Assembly: GCA_963649625.1 (NCBI GenBank) | Contig: CAVJIP010000040.1 | Coordinates: forward strand, 1 to 58,239 | From: HGM13006 sp963649625 | GTDB taxonomy: Bacteria; Bacillota; Clostridia; Oscillospirales; Oscillospiraceae | Length of the DNA: 58,239 nucleotides | Reading direction: 5' to 3' | Shown here: piece by piece, positions 40,054-48,910 of the stretch | Numbering within the stretch: the first letter of the stretch is position 1 | How the letters are laid out: each line of letters opens with the position of its first letter | Notes under the pieces: generated by a model | Database searches by the model: none | Told to the model about the DNA's origin: nothing | What the model saw: the letters and a program-made list of their open reading frames with translations, nothing else | Translations under genes and position numbers: made by a program

Positions 40054-41451
40054 CTATCGGAGTGCCCCCACTGCCAGACACAGGGCGCTGACCCCCATCA
40101 GGCAAAGCAGCAGCTTCCAAATATGCTTCATCCACACCCCATAGCTGATGCGGCCAATGGCCAGGGCTCCCATGACCACTGCCGAGGTGGGAGTCATCAG
40201 ATTCACCAGCCCCGAGGCGGACTGATAGGCCGTCACCATCAGGGCCCGGCTCACCCCGGTGATTTCCGCCAGCGGGGCCATAATGGGCATGGACAGGGTG
40301 GCAAGCCCCGAGGAGGAGGGAATCAAAAAGGACAGCACCAGGAAAATCCCATAGGCCGTCAGTATAAACCCGGTGCCGCTCATCCCGGACAGTGCCTGCT
40401 CTCCCCATCGGAGGATGGTGTCCGTAATCAGGCCCCTGTTCATGATGACCGTGATGCCCCGGGAGATGCCGATAATAAACGCCACCCCCAGCAGGTCTGA
40501 TGCGCCGGCCACAAAGCCGTCTACGATTTCCTTTTCCCCTACCCGGCACAGCATTCCGGTGATCACCGCCGCCGACCAGAACAGGGCCGACAGCTCCGGA
40601 AAGCTCCAGCCCAGGGTGGGAAGGCCGGTAATGCCCATATCCGAAAAGGGTATGACCCCATAGATCATCACCCCGAAGGTCAGGGCAAACATCCCCAGGG
40701 CCAGCCGCTGAGGTTCTGTCAGGCCCTGGGTGTCCTGCTGCCCCAGGGCAAAATGCCGAAGGTTCTCCTCCCGCTGGGCCGCCACCAGGGACATCCGGGG
40801 ATTGTCCCGGACACGCCTTCCATAGTACATGACAAATCCGACGCAAAGCAGCAGGGACAGCAGGAAAATCACCAGCCGCAGGCCGATCCCCTCGCCCATG
40901 GTCACGCCTGCAAAGCCGGAGGCAATGCCCGTGGCAAAGGGATTTACCGTGGAGCCCAGCACCCCCGCTCCCGCCCCCAGGAGAATCACGCTGACGGCAG
41001 TCACCGTGTCATAGCCTGTGGCCACCATCACGGGAATCAGCAGAGGATAAAAGGCTATGGTTTCCTCCGCCATGCCGAAGGTGGTTCCCCCCAGGGCAAA
41101 CAGCCCCATCAGAATGGGGATGAGCACCCCGCCCCGGCCTCCCAGTCGGGACACCACCCTGGCGATTCCCCCGTCCACCGCCCCGGTTTTCCCCATGACC
41201 CCCAGAAAGCCTCCTACGGTGAGGATAAATACGGCAATCTCGATGGCCTCATAGAAGCCGTTGAGAGGGGCCTGCACCACGTCAATCAGGCTCTGTCCAT
41301 TCCGGGCCACCTGGGTGTAGGAGCCGGTGATGGGTTCCCCGCTCCCTAAATATTGGTATTGTCCCGCCGGGAGCACCCAGGTCAGGGCCGCCACCACCAA
41401 AATCAGCACCATTAAAATGGTATAGGCCGAAGGCATTTTCAGCTGCTTCAT
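40054..41451 (-). CDS. YfcC-family carrier, probable arginine/ornithine or related exchanger
   Basis: About 465 residues with some 12 membrane helices, family YfcC/DcuC-type (ion transporter superfamily). The N-terminus MPSAYTILMVLILVVAALTWVLPAGQY and the repeats GGTTFGMAEETIAFYPLLIPV and LIPSSSGLATLSMPIMAPLA are typical. In many Firmicutes a YfcC protein replaces ArcD in arginine deiminase operons, so arginine/ornithine exchange is the likely role by context. ATG 41451 overlaps the arcC stop by 4 nt. It is the last gene of the arc operon. Confidence 0.85.
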   Translation of the reverse strand: MKQLKMPSAYTILMVLILVVAALTWVLPAGQYQYLGSGEPITGSYTQVARNGQSLIDVVQAPLNGFYEAIEIAVFILTVGGFLGVMGKTGAVDGGIARVVSRLGGRGGVLIPILMGLFALGGTTFGMAEETIAFYPLLIPVMVATGYDTVTAVSVILLGAGAGVLGSTVNPFATGIASGFAGVTMGEGIGLRLVIFLLSLLLCVGFVMYYGRRVRDNPRMSLVAAQREENLRHFALGQQDTQGLTEPQRLALGMFALTFGVMIYGVIPFSDMGITGLPTLGWSFPELSALFWSAAVITGMLCRVGEKEIVDGFVAGASDLLGVAFIIGISRGITVIMNRGLITDTILRWGEQALSGMSGTGFILTAYGIFLVLSFLIPSSSGLATLSMPIMAPLAEITGVSRALMVTAYQSASGLVNLMTPTSAVVMGALAIGRISYGVWMKHIWKLLLCLMGVSALCLAVGALR

Positions 41452-42410
41452 GTTCTGTCGCCGCCTTCCGCCACAATGGTGGTGCCGCATTCTCCCCGCA
41501 GCCCGGAAAGTCCCTGCTCCAGGGAGGTGATAATGGCCCTTCCCCGGGGATTTTCCCGAACAAAGCCCATGGCCGCCTGTACCTTGGGCAGCATGGAGCC
41601 GGGGGCAAACTGGCCCTGACGGCAGTATTCCTCCATTTCCCCCAGGGTCACGGTGCCCAGCCTCCGCTCCGTGGGCTTTTGAAAATCAATGCACACCGCC
41701 TCCACCTCCGTAAGAATCAGCAGGATGTCCGCCCCCATTTCTCCGGCCAGCCGCTGGGCAGCCAAATCCTTGTCGATGACCGCCGCCACCCCCTGGAGCC
41801 GGCCTCCCTCTCCCTCTGTCACCGGGATTCCGCCGCCCCCGCAGGCAATGGCAATGGTGGTGTCCCACAGGGTGCGCAGGGTTCCGATTTCCACAATGCG
41901 CTGAGGCTTGGGAGAGGCCACCACCCGCCGCCAGCCCCGGCCTGCGTCCTCCCGAAGGGTATAGCCCGCCTCCTTGGCGATCACCTCCGCCTGGGTCTGG
42001 GTGTAAAAGGGCCCGATGGGCTTGGTGGGGGCGGAAAAGGCCGGGTCCTTGGGGTCTACCACCACCTGGGTCACTACCGTCACCACCGGAATGTCCCGGC
42101 CCCGGGCCAGGAGGGCACAACGCAGCTTCTGCTGTAAATGGTATCCGATATATCCCTGGCTCATGGCCCCGCACACGTCAAAGGGCATGGGCGGCGTCAC
42201 CTGAGCCGCCGTCTCCGAGGCCAGGATAATTCGCCCCACCTGGGGCCCGTTTCCGTGTACCACCGCCATCTCATAGCCTGCGCAGCTCATCTCCGCCAAA
42301 TGCGCCGCCGTCCGCTGGGCCACCAGGGCCTGGGATTGGGCGGTAGGCGGCAAACTCTTATCCTCCAGGGCGTTTCCCCCCAGAGCGACCACAATTCTTG
42401 TCTGTGTCAT
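41448..42410 (-). CDS. arcC: Carbamate kinase
   Basis: 320 residues. It transfers phosphate from carbamoyl phosphate to ADP, the ATP-yielding step of the arginine deiminase pathway. The N-terminal RIVVALGGNAL is the amino-acid-kinase signature; VVHGNGPQVG binds the carbamate side; CGGGGIPV and the VIDKDLAAQRLA segment are also family motifs. The start overlaps the arcB stop (ATGA) and the stop overlaps the carrier gene, so translation is coupled. Confidence 0.96.
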   Translation of the reverse strand: MTQTRIVVALGGNALEDKSLPPTAQSQALVAQRTAAHLAEMSCAGYEMAVVHGNGPQVGRIILASETAAQVTPPMPFDVCGAMSQGYIGYHLQQKLRCALLARGRDIPVVTVVTQVVVDPKDPAFSAPTKPIGPFYTQTQAEVIAKEAGYTLREDAGRGWRRVVASPKPQRIVEIGTLRTLWDTTIAIACGGGGIPVTEGEGGRLQGVAAVIDKDLAAQRLAGEMGADILLILTEVEAVCIDFQKPTERRLGTVTLGEMEEYCRQGQFAPGSMLPKVQAAMGFVRENPRGRAIITSLEQGLSGLRGECGTTIVAEGGDRT

Positions 42411-43399
42411 AGGGTGGCCACCAAAATCGCCTTAATGGCGTGCATCCGGTTCTCCGCCTCATCAAATACCACGGAATTAGGGCTGCGGAACACCTGATCC
42501 GTCACCTCCCGGATGTCCACCACCTGCTCCAGCCACTGCCGGGCCAGGGCCGTATGCTCATCGTGGAAGGAGGGCAGACAGTGCATAAACAGCACCTCCC
42601 GGTTTCCCGTTGCCTCCAGCAGGGCCTTGTCCACCCGATAGGGGGCCAGCAGCTTTGCCCGCTGGGGTATCTTGTCCTCCTCCCCCATGGAGGCCCAAAT
42701 GTCGGAATACACCCCATCGGCTCCCCGGAGCTTTTCCCGGTCACAGGTCAGGAGGATTTCCGCCCCGGATTTTGCCCCCTCCCGGCGCACCCGCTCCAGC
42801 ACCGACCCGTCCACGTCCCCAATCAGCTCCTCCGGGCCGTAGCCCACAAAGTCCACCCCCAGCTTGCAGCAGCCGTACATCAGGGCATAGCACATATTGT
42901 TCCGCACGTCTCCCACAAAGGCCAGCTTGCAGCGGCTCAGGGGTTTTGCAATATGCTCCTCCATGGTCATAAAGTCCGCAATGATCTGGGTGGGATGATC
43001 CGCATCGGTGAGCCCGTTGTACACCGGCACGCCGCTGTACCTTGCCAACGTCTCCACCACTCCCTGGTCATAGCCCCGATACTCGATGCCGTCAAAAAAC
43101 CGGCCCAGCACCCTGGCCGTGTCCTCCATGGACTCCTTTTTCCCCATCTGAGAGCTGGCCGGCTCCAGAAAGGTCACATGGCCCCCCTCGTCATAAACCG
43201 CCACCTCAAAGGCACAGCGGGTTCGGGTAGAGGTTTTTTCAAACAGCAGGGCAATGTTCTTCCCCCGAAGCAGCTCCCCGGGAATGCCCGCCCGCTTTTT
43301 CCTTTTCAGGTCGTGGCCCAGATCCAGAAGATAGCGAAGCTCCTGGGGGGTAAAGTCCATCAGTGTTAAAAATGATCTGCCCTTCAAATTTATCGGCAT
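42407..43399 (-). CDS. arcB: Ornithine carbamoyltransferase (catabolic)
   Basis: 330 residues. It phosphorolyses citrulline to ornithine and carbamoyl phosphate. The carbamoyl-phosphate loop STRTRCAFE lies near residue 56, HPTQ near 133, and HCLPSFHD in the C-terminal ornithine domain. Its place between arcA and arcC argues for the catabolic role. ATG 43399 has GGGAGG 9 nt upstream; the frame continues upstream into arcA. The gap to arcA is 20 nt. Confidence 0.96.
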   Translation of the reverse strand: MPINLKGRSFLTLMDFTPQELRYLLDLGHDLKRKKRAGIPGELLRGKNIALLFEKTSTRTRCAFEVAVYDEGGHVTFLEPASSQMGKKESMEDTARVLGRFFDGIEYRGYDQGVVETLARYSGVPVYNGLTDADHPTQIIADFMTMEEHIAKPLSRCKLAFVGDVRNNMCYALMYGCCKLGVDFVGYGPEELIGDVDGSVLERVRREGAKSGAEILLTCDREKLRGADGVYSDIWASMGEEDKIPQRAKLLAPYRVDKALLEATGNREVLFMHCLPSFHDEHTALARQWLEQVVDIREVTDQVFRSPNSVVFDEAENRMHAIKAILVATL

Positions 43400-43419
43400 T
43401 GTATTTCCTCCCGTTTCCT

Positions 43420-44616
43420 TTATTCTACATCGTCCCGCACCAGCGGCATGGTCATGCACCGGGGGCCGCCCCGGCCCCGGGCCAGCTCTGAGCTGGGAAT
43501 GGTCAAAACCTCCACCCCATGCTCCCGCAGCACCTGGTTTGTCACCTGGTTTCGGTCATAGGCAATCACCTTGCCCGGGGCCACCGCAAAGGTGTTGGAG
43601 CCGTCATTCCACTGCTCCCGGGCCGCATCAATAATATTCCCGCCGCCGCAGGGAATCAAGGTCACATGGTTCAGCTCCAAATGCTCCATTAAAATCTCCT
43701 CTAAGGGGGCCCGCTCCGGCTGAATGGACAAATGCCCATCCGCCCCCTGCTCCAGCACAAACACCTCCATGCTGCCCCGGATATTGGGATGCACGGTGAA
43801 CTTATCCCGATCCACCATGGTAAACACCGTGTCCAGATGCATAAAGCTCCGGCTTTTGGGAATGTCTATGGCCAGAATCCGGGTGAAACCCAGCTCCAGC
43901 AGGGCCTTGGCCAGCACCTCAATGGCAAAGGGCTCCGTCCGCTGGGAAATGCCCACCGCCGCCACCCTGGGGCTAAGCACCAGAATGTCGCCGCCCTCCA
44001 GGGTGTGCTCCTGCTGGCGGGTATAGAGCCGTTTTACCTGCCGATACCGGGGATGATAGCGGAAAATATAGTCTCCGAACAAAGTCTCCCGGCTGCGGGT
44101 GCGGCTGTGCATACGGTGAAGGGCCACCCCTGTGCCAATACAGGCAAAGGGGTCCCGGGTAAAGTACAGGTTGGGCATAGGGTCGATTACAAAGGGGTAG
44201 TCCCCCTCCAGATAGTCTGTCAGGTTCTTTTTCCCATAGCCGTATATCTCCGACTTCCGCACGCCGGCCATCATTTGCAGCACCATGCTCTTGGTGGAAA
44301 AGCCCATAAAATACTCCCGCATCCGGCCCAGACGCTTGCTGCCCCGAATCCCTGCGTCCCGGAGATAGTCCTCCACGAACCGCTCCCGCACCTGCTCCTC
44401 CTCCAGGGCCTCCGCCGTCAAATCCTCCAGATACACCACCTCCACCCCCTGCTCCTCCAGCAGCCGGGCGAAGCGGTCATGCTCCTCCCTGGCCAGGCGG
44501 AGATAGGGGATGTCGTCAAACAGCAGCCGGTCTAAATGCTCCGGCATAAGATTCAGCAGCTCCTCACCGGGCCGATGGAGCATGACCCGGCGCAGGGCTC
44601 CGATTTCGGACTGCAC
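43420..44616 (-). CDS. arcA: Arginine deiminase
   Basis: 398 residues. It hydrolyses arginine to citrulline and ammonia. Motifs: FTRDPFACIG (catalytic Asp), LEGGDILVLS, FMHLDTVFT (catalytic His), and the nucleophile Cys near the end in GGPRCMTMPLVR. I start at GTG 44616 because GGAGGA lies 10 nt upstream and the protein then begins VQSEIGALRRVMLHRPG, close to the family N-terminus; a TTG at 44634 is the alternative. First gene of the arc operon. A candidate RNA and terminator lie 90-280 nt upstream and may regulate it. Confidence 0.95.
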   Translation of the reverse strand: MQSEIGALRRVMLHRPGEELLNLMPEHLDRLLFDDIPYLRLAREEHDRFARLLEEQGVEVVYLEDLTAEALEEEQVRERFVEDYLRDAGIRGSKRLGRMREYFMGFSTKSMVLQMMAGVRKSEIYGYGKKNLTDYLEGDYPFVIDPMPNLYFTRDPFACIGTGVALHRMHSRTRSRETLFGDYIFRYHPRYRQVKRLYTRQQEHTLEGGDILVLSPRVAAVGISQRTEPFAIEVLAKALLELGFTRILAIDIPKSRSFMHLDTVFTMVDRDKFTVHPNIRGSMEVFVLEQGADGHLSIQPERAPLEEILMEHLELNHVTLIPCGGGNIIDAAREQWNDGSNTFAVAPGKVIAYDRNQVTNQVLREHGVEVLTIPSSELARGRGGPRCMTMPLVRDDVE

Positions 44617-44702
44617 TCTGATTGCGTCCTCCAAGCATATTCGCTCCCTTCAAATTCCTTGAAGCCAGTATGCCCCCGTTCCGAAAAATCATGCGTTCAC
44701 AA

Positions 44703-44728
44703 TAAAAAAAGCCGCCCCAATGGGGCGG
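44703..44728 (-). terminator. Intrinsic terminator upstream of arcA
   Basis: Minus strand CCGCCCC, loop ATT, GGGGCGG, then C and TTTTTTT. It lies between the minus-strand promoter at 44900-44928 and arcA, so it either ends a separate RNA or attenuates the arc operon. Confidence 0.9.
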
Positions 44729-44893
44729 TGACTGGGGCTGGGCCGGAGGAGGGGAAGCTGACCGGGAGGGGGTATGTACCGCAAAGCGGGTTTGGTGAAC
44801 CGATCAGCCCCCCTGGCAGCTCGGCACCGGGCCGATCTGTTTCCGGGAGAATGGCACGTCCCTCAGATTCCTGCCATCCGAGGGCTGCTATCC
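44703..44893 (-). ncRNA. Candidate structured RNA, about 190 nt, upstream of the arc operon
   Basis: Starts just after the promoter at 44900-44928 and ends in the terminator at 44703-44728. It contains no gene. Potential helices on the minus strand are CCCTC / GAGGG around a 15-nt loop near 44885-44861, ATGGCA / TGCCAT (about 44876-44849), and GCTGATCGG / CCGGTCAGC (about 44809-44754) enclosing CCGCTTTGCGG. I could not match it to T-box, lysine, glycine, cobalamin, FMN or guanidine riboswitch signatures. It may be a leader/attenuator of arcA or a free RNA such as 6S-like RNA. Confidence 0.5.
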
Positions 44894-44899
44894 ATGGCC

Positions 44900-44928
44900 A
44901 TTATACGGATTTTGCAACCATTTGTCCA
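44900..44928 (-). promoter_or_regulatory. Minus-strand promoter of the candidate RNA/arc leader
   Basis: TGGACA (44928-44923), 17-bp spacer, TATAAT (44905-44900). Confidence 0.8.
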
Positions 44929-44946
44929 GTAAATATATGGTTCCGC

Positions 44947-44963
44947 TTCTATAATTTATAGAA
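44947..44963. promoter_or_regulatory. Perfect 17-bp palindrome, possible operator
   Basis: TTCTATAATTTATAGAA in an AT-rich block, 19 bp behind the -35 of the minus-strand promoter and upstream of the divergent symporter gene. It could bind a regulator of arginine genes; it does not closely match the ArgR consensus I know. Confidence 0.45.
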
Positions 44964-45073
44964 AAATTCCGTGAAATATTTATATTTTATTACAAAATTA
45001 TTTCGCATTATGTGTCATAACCCCGTCCCTTCCCTCATACCCTGTATCAAGTCGGCTTAGGAGGTAGGTTTTC

Positions 45074-46360
45074 ATGGGGGTTATTTTGTGGCTGGAGCGG
45101 GTATTATGGAGCGGCCCCCTGCTGCTGGGCCTGATGGGCAGCCATCTGTATTTCACCCTGCGGCTCCGGGGCATCCAGCGTTATACCCTCCGGGGCATCC
45201 GATACAGCCTTTGCCGGGAGGGCAGCGGCGCCACCAGCTTTGGAGCCCTAACCACCTCTCTGGCCGCCGCCATCGGCACCGGGAATATCATCGGGGTAGC
45301 CACCGCCGTGGTGCTGGGCGGGCCGGGGGCGGTGTTCTGGTGCTGGCTCACCGGCCTATTCGGCATGGCCACCCGGTATGCCGAGGCCCTGGTGGTGCTG
45401 CGCCACCGCCGCCTGCTGCCAGAGGGTGCCATGGTCGGCGGGGCCATGTATGTGCTGGAAGACAGGCTTCATATGCCCAAAACCGCCCGGTGCTTTGCCC
45501 TGCTTGGCATTGCCGCCGCCCTAGGCACCGGCGCACTGATTCAGTCCAATGCCCTGGCCACCGTGCTCCGGCCCCATATCCCTCCGGCGGTCACGAGCCT
45601 GTGCGCCGCCCTGTTGGCCGGTGCCGTGATTCTGGGAGGAATCTCCTCCATCTCCAAGGTCTGTGAGAAGCTGGTTCCGGCCATGTCCGGGCTGTACCTC
45701 CTGGGCTGTGCCGGGGTGCTGTGGGTCTACCGGCAGTATATTCCCCAGGCCCTGGAGGCGATTCTCACCGGGGCCTTTGTGCCCCGAGCCGCCGCCGGCG
45801 GCTTTGTGGGCAGCACCCTTCTGACCGCCGCCCGCAGCGGCACCGCCCGGGGCCTGTTTACCAATGAATCCGGCATGGGAACCGCCCCCATGGCCGCCGC
45901 TGCCGCCCCCTGCACCGACCCGGCCAGAGAGGCCCTGGTCTCCATGACCGGGGTGTTCTGGGACACGGTGGTGATCTGCGCCATGACGGGCCTGGTGTTG
46001 GTTTCCGCCATGCTGGGTGCGCCGGAATCCTTCGGGGAGGCCCGGCCGGGTGCCATGTGTACCCTGGCCTTCTCCGCCCTTCCCGGGGGTACCTTGGTGC
46101 TGGAGGTGTGCCTGATGGTCTTTGCCTTTTCCACCATTGTGGGCTGGTGCTGGTACGGGGAGTGCTGCTGGCGTTATCTCCTGGGCGGCAGTCTCCTGGC
46201 CTATCGGCTTATGTATCTGGCGGCGGTATTGTTCGGGGCCTTGGGGGGCCTGGAGCTGGTCTGGAGCCTGGGCGGAATACTGGCGGGGCTGATGGCGATT
46301 CCAAACCTGATCTGCCTGTGGCGGCTTCGCCGGGAGGTGACAGCCAGCCTTCCAAAATAG
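45074..46360 (+). CDS. Sodium:alanine symporter family protein (AGCS)
   Basis: 428 residues with about ten membrane helices. The family signature is ALTTSLAAAIGTGNIIGVATA followed by GGPGAVFWCWLTGLFGMATRYAE; a second mark is NESGMGTAPMAAAAA. AGCS carriers import alanine, glycine or, in some cases, glutamine with sodium. GGAGGTAGG precedes the ATG. It is divergent from the arc operon, with the AT-rich, palindrome-bearing region between them, and ends at its own terminator. Confidence 0.94.
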   Translation: MGVILWLERVLWSGPLLLGLMGSHLYFTLRLRGIQRYTLRGIRYSLCREGSGATSFGALTTSLAAAIGTGNIIGVATAVVLGGPGAVFWCWLTGLFGMATRYAEALVVLRHRRLLPEGAMVGGAMYVLEDRLHMPKTARCFALLGIAAALGTGALIQSNALATVLRPHIPPAVTSLCAALLAGAVILGGISSISKVCEKLVPAMSGLYLLGCAGVLWVYRQYIPQALEAILTGAFVPRAAAGGFVGSTLLTAARSGTARGLFTNESGMGTAPMAAAAAPCTDPAREALVSMTGVFWDTVVICAMTGLVLVSAMLGAPESFGEARPGAMCTLAFSALPGGTLVLEVCLMVFAFSTIVGWCWYGECCWRYLLGGSLLAYRLMYLAAVLFGALGGLELVWSLGGILAGLMAIPNLICLWRLRREVTASLPK

Positions 46361-46366
46361 GCAAAT

Positions 46367-46403
46367 AGCAGCTTCCCCACCACTGAGCCGGGGAAGCTGC
46401 TTC
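46367..46403. terminator. Terminator between convergent symporter and P-type ATPase genes
   Basis: A perfect 12-bp stem AGCAGCTTCCCC / GGGGAAGCTGCT with an 11-nt loop, followed by TCTT. It ends only 4 nt before the ATPase stop codon. Confidence 0.8.
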
Positions 46404-46406
46404 TTA

Positions 46407-48839
46407 CTATATTCCCGGAAAGCGCCCCTTTTCCCGGAGCCTCCGTCCCAGGGCCTCGCTGGCCTCAAATATTTTCAGCACCGTCCGCATCACCTGGAAG
46501 GACACCATCATCAGCACCACCAGCACCAGGCCCGTAGCCACCGTGGGGGCCGTAAACCCGAACACCGGGGCCAGAACCGTAAATGCAAACAGCTCACACA
46601 GGCCCATGGCCAAAATCAGGCCCCAATGCTTCAGGTCGCCAATGGGCTGGGCCGTCTGATAGAGCACCCGCAGCCCAATGACCGCCATCACCACGGCACT
46701 CATGGTATAAAGCTGCTCCGTAGGGAACCGGAACACCGCCACGAAGGCCTCAATCAGCAGAATCAGCACCACATCCGTAATGCCCCCCGGCAGAGCCTTC
46801 AAAAACACGTTGGTGATAAACCTTCCCTTGACCCGGTCATGGTTTGGCTCCAGGGCCAGGAAAAAGGCCGGAGCCCCGATGGTCAGCCCGCTGATGACCG
46901 ACAGATGCAGAGGTACCAGGGGATAGGGCATATCCAGAAACAGGGAGATCACCGAAAGCATAAAGGAAAAAATGTTCTTCACAAAGAACAGGGAGGCGGC
47001 CCGCTGAATATTGTTGATGACCCGCCGTCCCTCCGCCACCACCTCCGGCATGGTGGAGAAATCGGAATCCAGCAGCACCAGCTGGGCCACCTGACAGGCC
47101 GCATCGCTGCCGGAGGCCATGGCCACCCCGCAGTCTGCGTCCTTCAGAGCCAGCACGTCATTGACCCCATCCCCGGTCATGGCCACGGTATGGCCCGCCT
47201 TCTGCATGGCCTTGACCAGCTTGCGCTTCTGCTCCGGCGTCACCCGGCCAAAGACCGCATAATGCTCCGCCGCCTCTGCCAGCTCCTCATCCGTCTCCAG
47301 CTCCGCTGCATCCACATACAGATCCGCATCGGGAATCCCCGCCTGCCGGGCCACCTCGGACACCGTTACCGGGTTGTCCCCGGAAATCACCCGGACGGCC
47401 ACCCCCTGCTGGATGAAATAGCGGAAGGTCTCCGGGGCCTCTGGCCGGATTCGGTTGGTCAGGGGAATCAGGGCCAGGGGATATACCTCCTCCTTCCGGA
47501 GATTTTCCGGCTCCGGGGTTCCGTCATAGGCCGCCAGCAGCAGCACCCGATAGCCCCGCTGGCCCCATTCCTTTACCTGCTCGGCCACCTCGTCATATCT
47601 GGCCCCCATAATAAACTCGGGGGCCCCCACCAAAAAGCTCCCCTCCTCCCGGAATACCACCCCCGTCCACTTGGTGGCGGAAGAAAAGGGAATCACCCGG
47701 CTGACCGGCCAATCCACCTGCTCCGAAAACCGCTGGGCCATGGCCCGGCCCGTGTCGTTGTCGGGCTTTTCGGCTCCGTAAACCCCGGAGAGGATTTGAT
47801 TGACCTGCTCCAGGGGACACTCCTCCGGGCTCAGAAGCACTGGGTTTCCCGCCTCCATCACCGCCTCCGTAATGGTGCCGGTTTTGTCCACGCAGAGCAC
47901 ATCCACCCGGGCCAGGTTTTCAATACAGTTCATGTCCTGGGTCAATACCTTCTTCTGGGCCAGCCGGAGCACACTCACCGCCAGGGCCACGCTGGTCAGA
48001 AGATACAGCCCCTCGGGAATCATACCGATGAGGGCCGCCACCGTGGCCTTCACGGAGGCCTGCAGCCCCAGATTCAGCACATGGTACTGCTTGATAAACA
48101 GCACAATGCCCAGAGGTATCATGGCAAAGCCAATGACCCGAATCACCTTGTCCAGGGCCGCCATCATCTCGGAGCTGCCCAACTTCACGTCCTTCTTGGC
48201 CTCCAGGGTCAGCTTGGCGGCATAGGAGTCCGCTCCCACCTGGGTCAGCTGGGCCCGACACCGGCCGGACACCACAAAGCTCCCTGACCGCATCACGTCC
48301 CCGGGATGCTTAAAAATAGGATCCTCCTCCCCGGTAATCAGGGACTCGTTTACCTGCACCTGTCCCACTCGCACCACCGCATCGGCGCAAATCTGATCTC
48401 CGGCGGCAAACTCCACAATGTCGTCCCGCACCAGCTGATCCGAGGGCACCATGACCCGCCTGCCGTTTCGGGTGGTGGGAACCTTCCGGGCGGTCATCAG
48501 GGTCAACTTGTCAATGGTTCGCTTGGAGCGTATTTCCTGGAAAATCCCAATGCAGGTGTTGGCAATGGCAATGCCCAAAAAGAGCATATCCCCAAAGGCC
48601 CCCACCAGCATCAGACATACCGCCAGCACCACAAAGATCAGGTTAAAAAAGGTCAGGCAGTTCTCCTTGACGATCTGCCGCTCCGTTTTGGTGGGAGACT
48701 CCACCGGCAGATTGGCCAGACCGTTTTTCTGGCGAAGCCGTACCGCCTCATCGTCCAGTCCCAGCTGATAGGAGGGACTGCACACAGGAATGCTCCGTTT
48801 TTTCGGGTGGATGGCGGTTTGTATCTGTTTTTTCCCCAT
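46407..48839 (-). CDS. P-type cation ATPase, CtpE-like
   Basis: 810 residues. The actuator motif appears as LITGEEDP, the phosphorylation site as DKTGT, the hinge as TGDGVNDVLALKDADCG. The transmembrane-4 motif IPEGLYLLTSVALAVSVLRL resembles the mycobacterial CtpE group, reported as a Ca2+ transporter, rather than classical SERCA or MgtA. About ten membrane helices. Ion specificity is therefore likely Ca2+ but unproven. ATG 48839 is preceded by AGAAAGGG; an ATG 19 codons earlier is possible. It lies downstream of the SLH/M15 gene with a hairpin between. Confidence 0.9.
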   Translation of the reverse strand: MGKKQIQTAIHPKKRSIPVCSPSYQLGLDDEAVRLRQKNGLANLPVESPTKTERQIVKENCLTFFNLIFVVLAVCLMLVGAFGDMLFLGIAIANTCIGIFQEIRSKRTIDKLTLMTARKVPTTRNGRRVMVPSDQLVRDDIVEFAAGDQICADAVVRVGQVQVNESLITGEEDPIFKHPGDVMRSGSFVVSGRCRAQLTQVGADSYAAKLTLEAKKDVKLGSSEMMAALDKVIRVIGFAMIPLGIVLFIKQYHVLNLGLQASVKATVAALIGMIPEGLYLLTSVALAVSVLRLAQKKVLTQDMNCIENLARVDVLCVDKTGTITEAVMEAGNPVLLSPEECPLEQVNQILSGVYGAEKPDNDTGRAMAQRFSEQVDWPVSRVIPFSSATKWTGVVFREEGSFLVGAPEFIMGARYDEVAEQVKEWGQRGYRVLLLAAYDGTPEPENLRKEEVYPLALIPLTNRIRPEAPETFRYFIQQGVAVRVISGDNPVTVSEVARQAGIPDADLYVDAAELETDEELAEAAEHYAVFGRVTPEQKRKLVKAMQKAGHTVAMTGDGVNDVLALKDADCGVAMASGSDAACQVAQLVLLDSDFSTMPEVVAEGRRVINNIQRAASLFFVKNIFSFMLSVISLFLDMPYPLVPLHLSVISGLTIGAPAFFLALEPNHDRVKGRFITNVFLKALPGGITDVVLILLIEAFVAVFRFPTEQLYTMSAVVMAVIGLRVLYQTAQPIGDLKHWGLILAMGLCELFAFTVLAPVFGFTAPTVATGLVLVVLMMVSFQVMRTVLKIFEASEALGRRLREKGRFPGI

Positions 48840-48873
48840 TGGAAAAGGCCCTTTCTCTACCGTAATATTGGAA

Positions 48874-48902
48874 GCCGGGACACCGCAGTGCGGCATCCCG
48901 GC
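48874..48902 (-). terminator. Hairpin between SLH/M15 and ATPase genes
   Basis: GCCGGGA / TCCCGGC enclosing CGCAGTGCG. No T run follows, so it may be a weak terminator or an RNA-stability element. Confidence 0.4.
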
Positions 48903-48910
48903 AGATGGGA

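Noticed and set aside
44703..44900. T-box leader on the plus strand (GGGGTATGTACCGC looks similar to the T-box sequence)
   Set aside because: The terminator and promoter point to the minus strand, the match to the T-box core is incomplete, and no Stem I or specifier loop was found.
46626..48287. A 553-residue plus-strand frame across the P-type ATPase
   Set aside because: No domains or start signals; shadow of the minus-strand gene.
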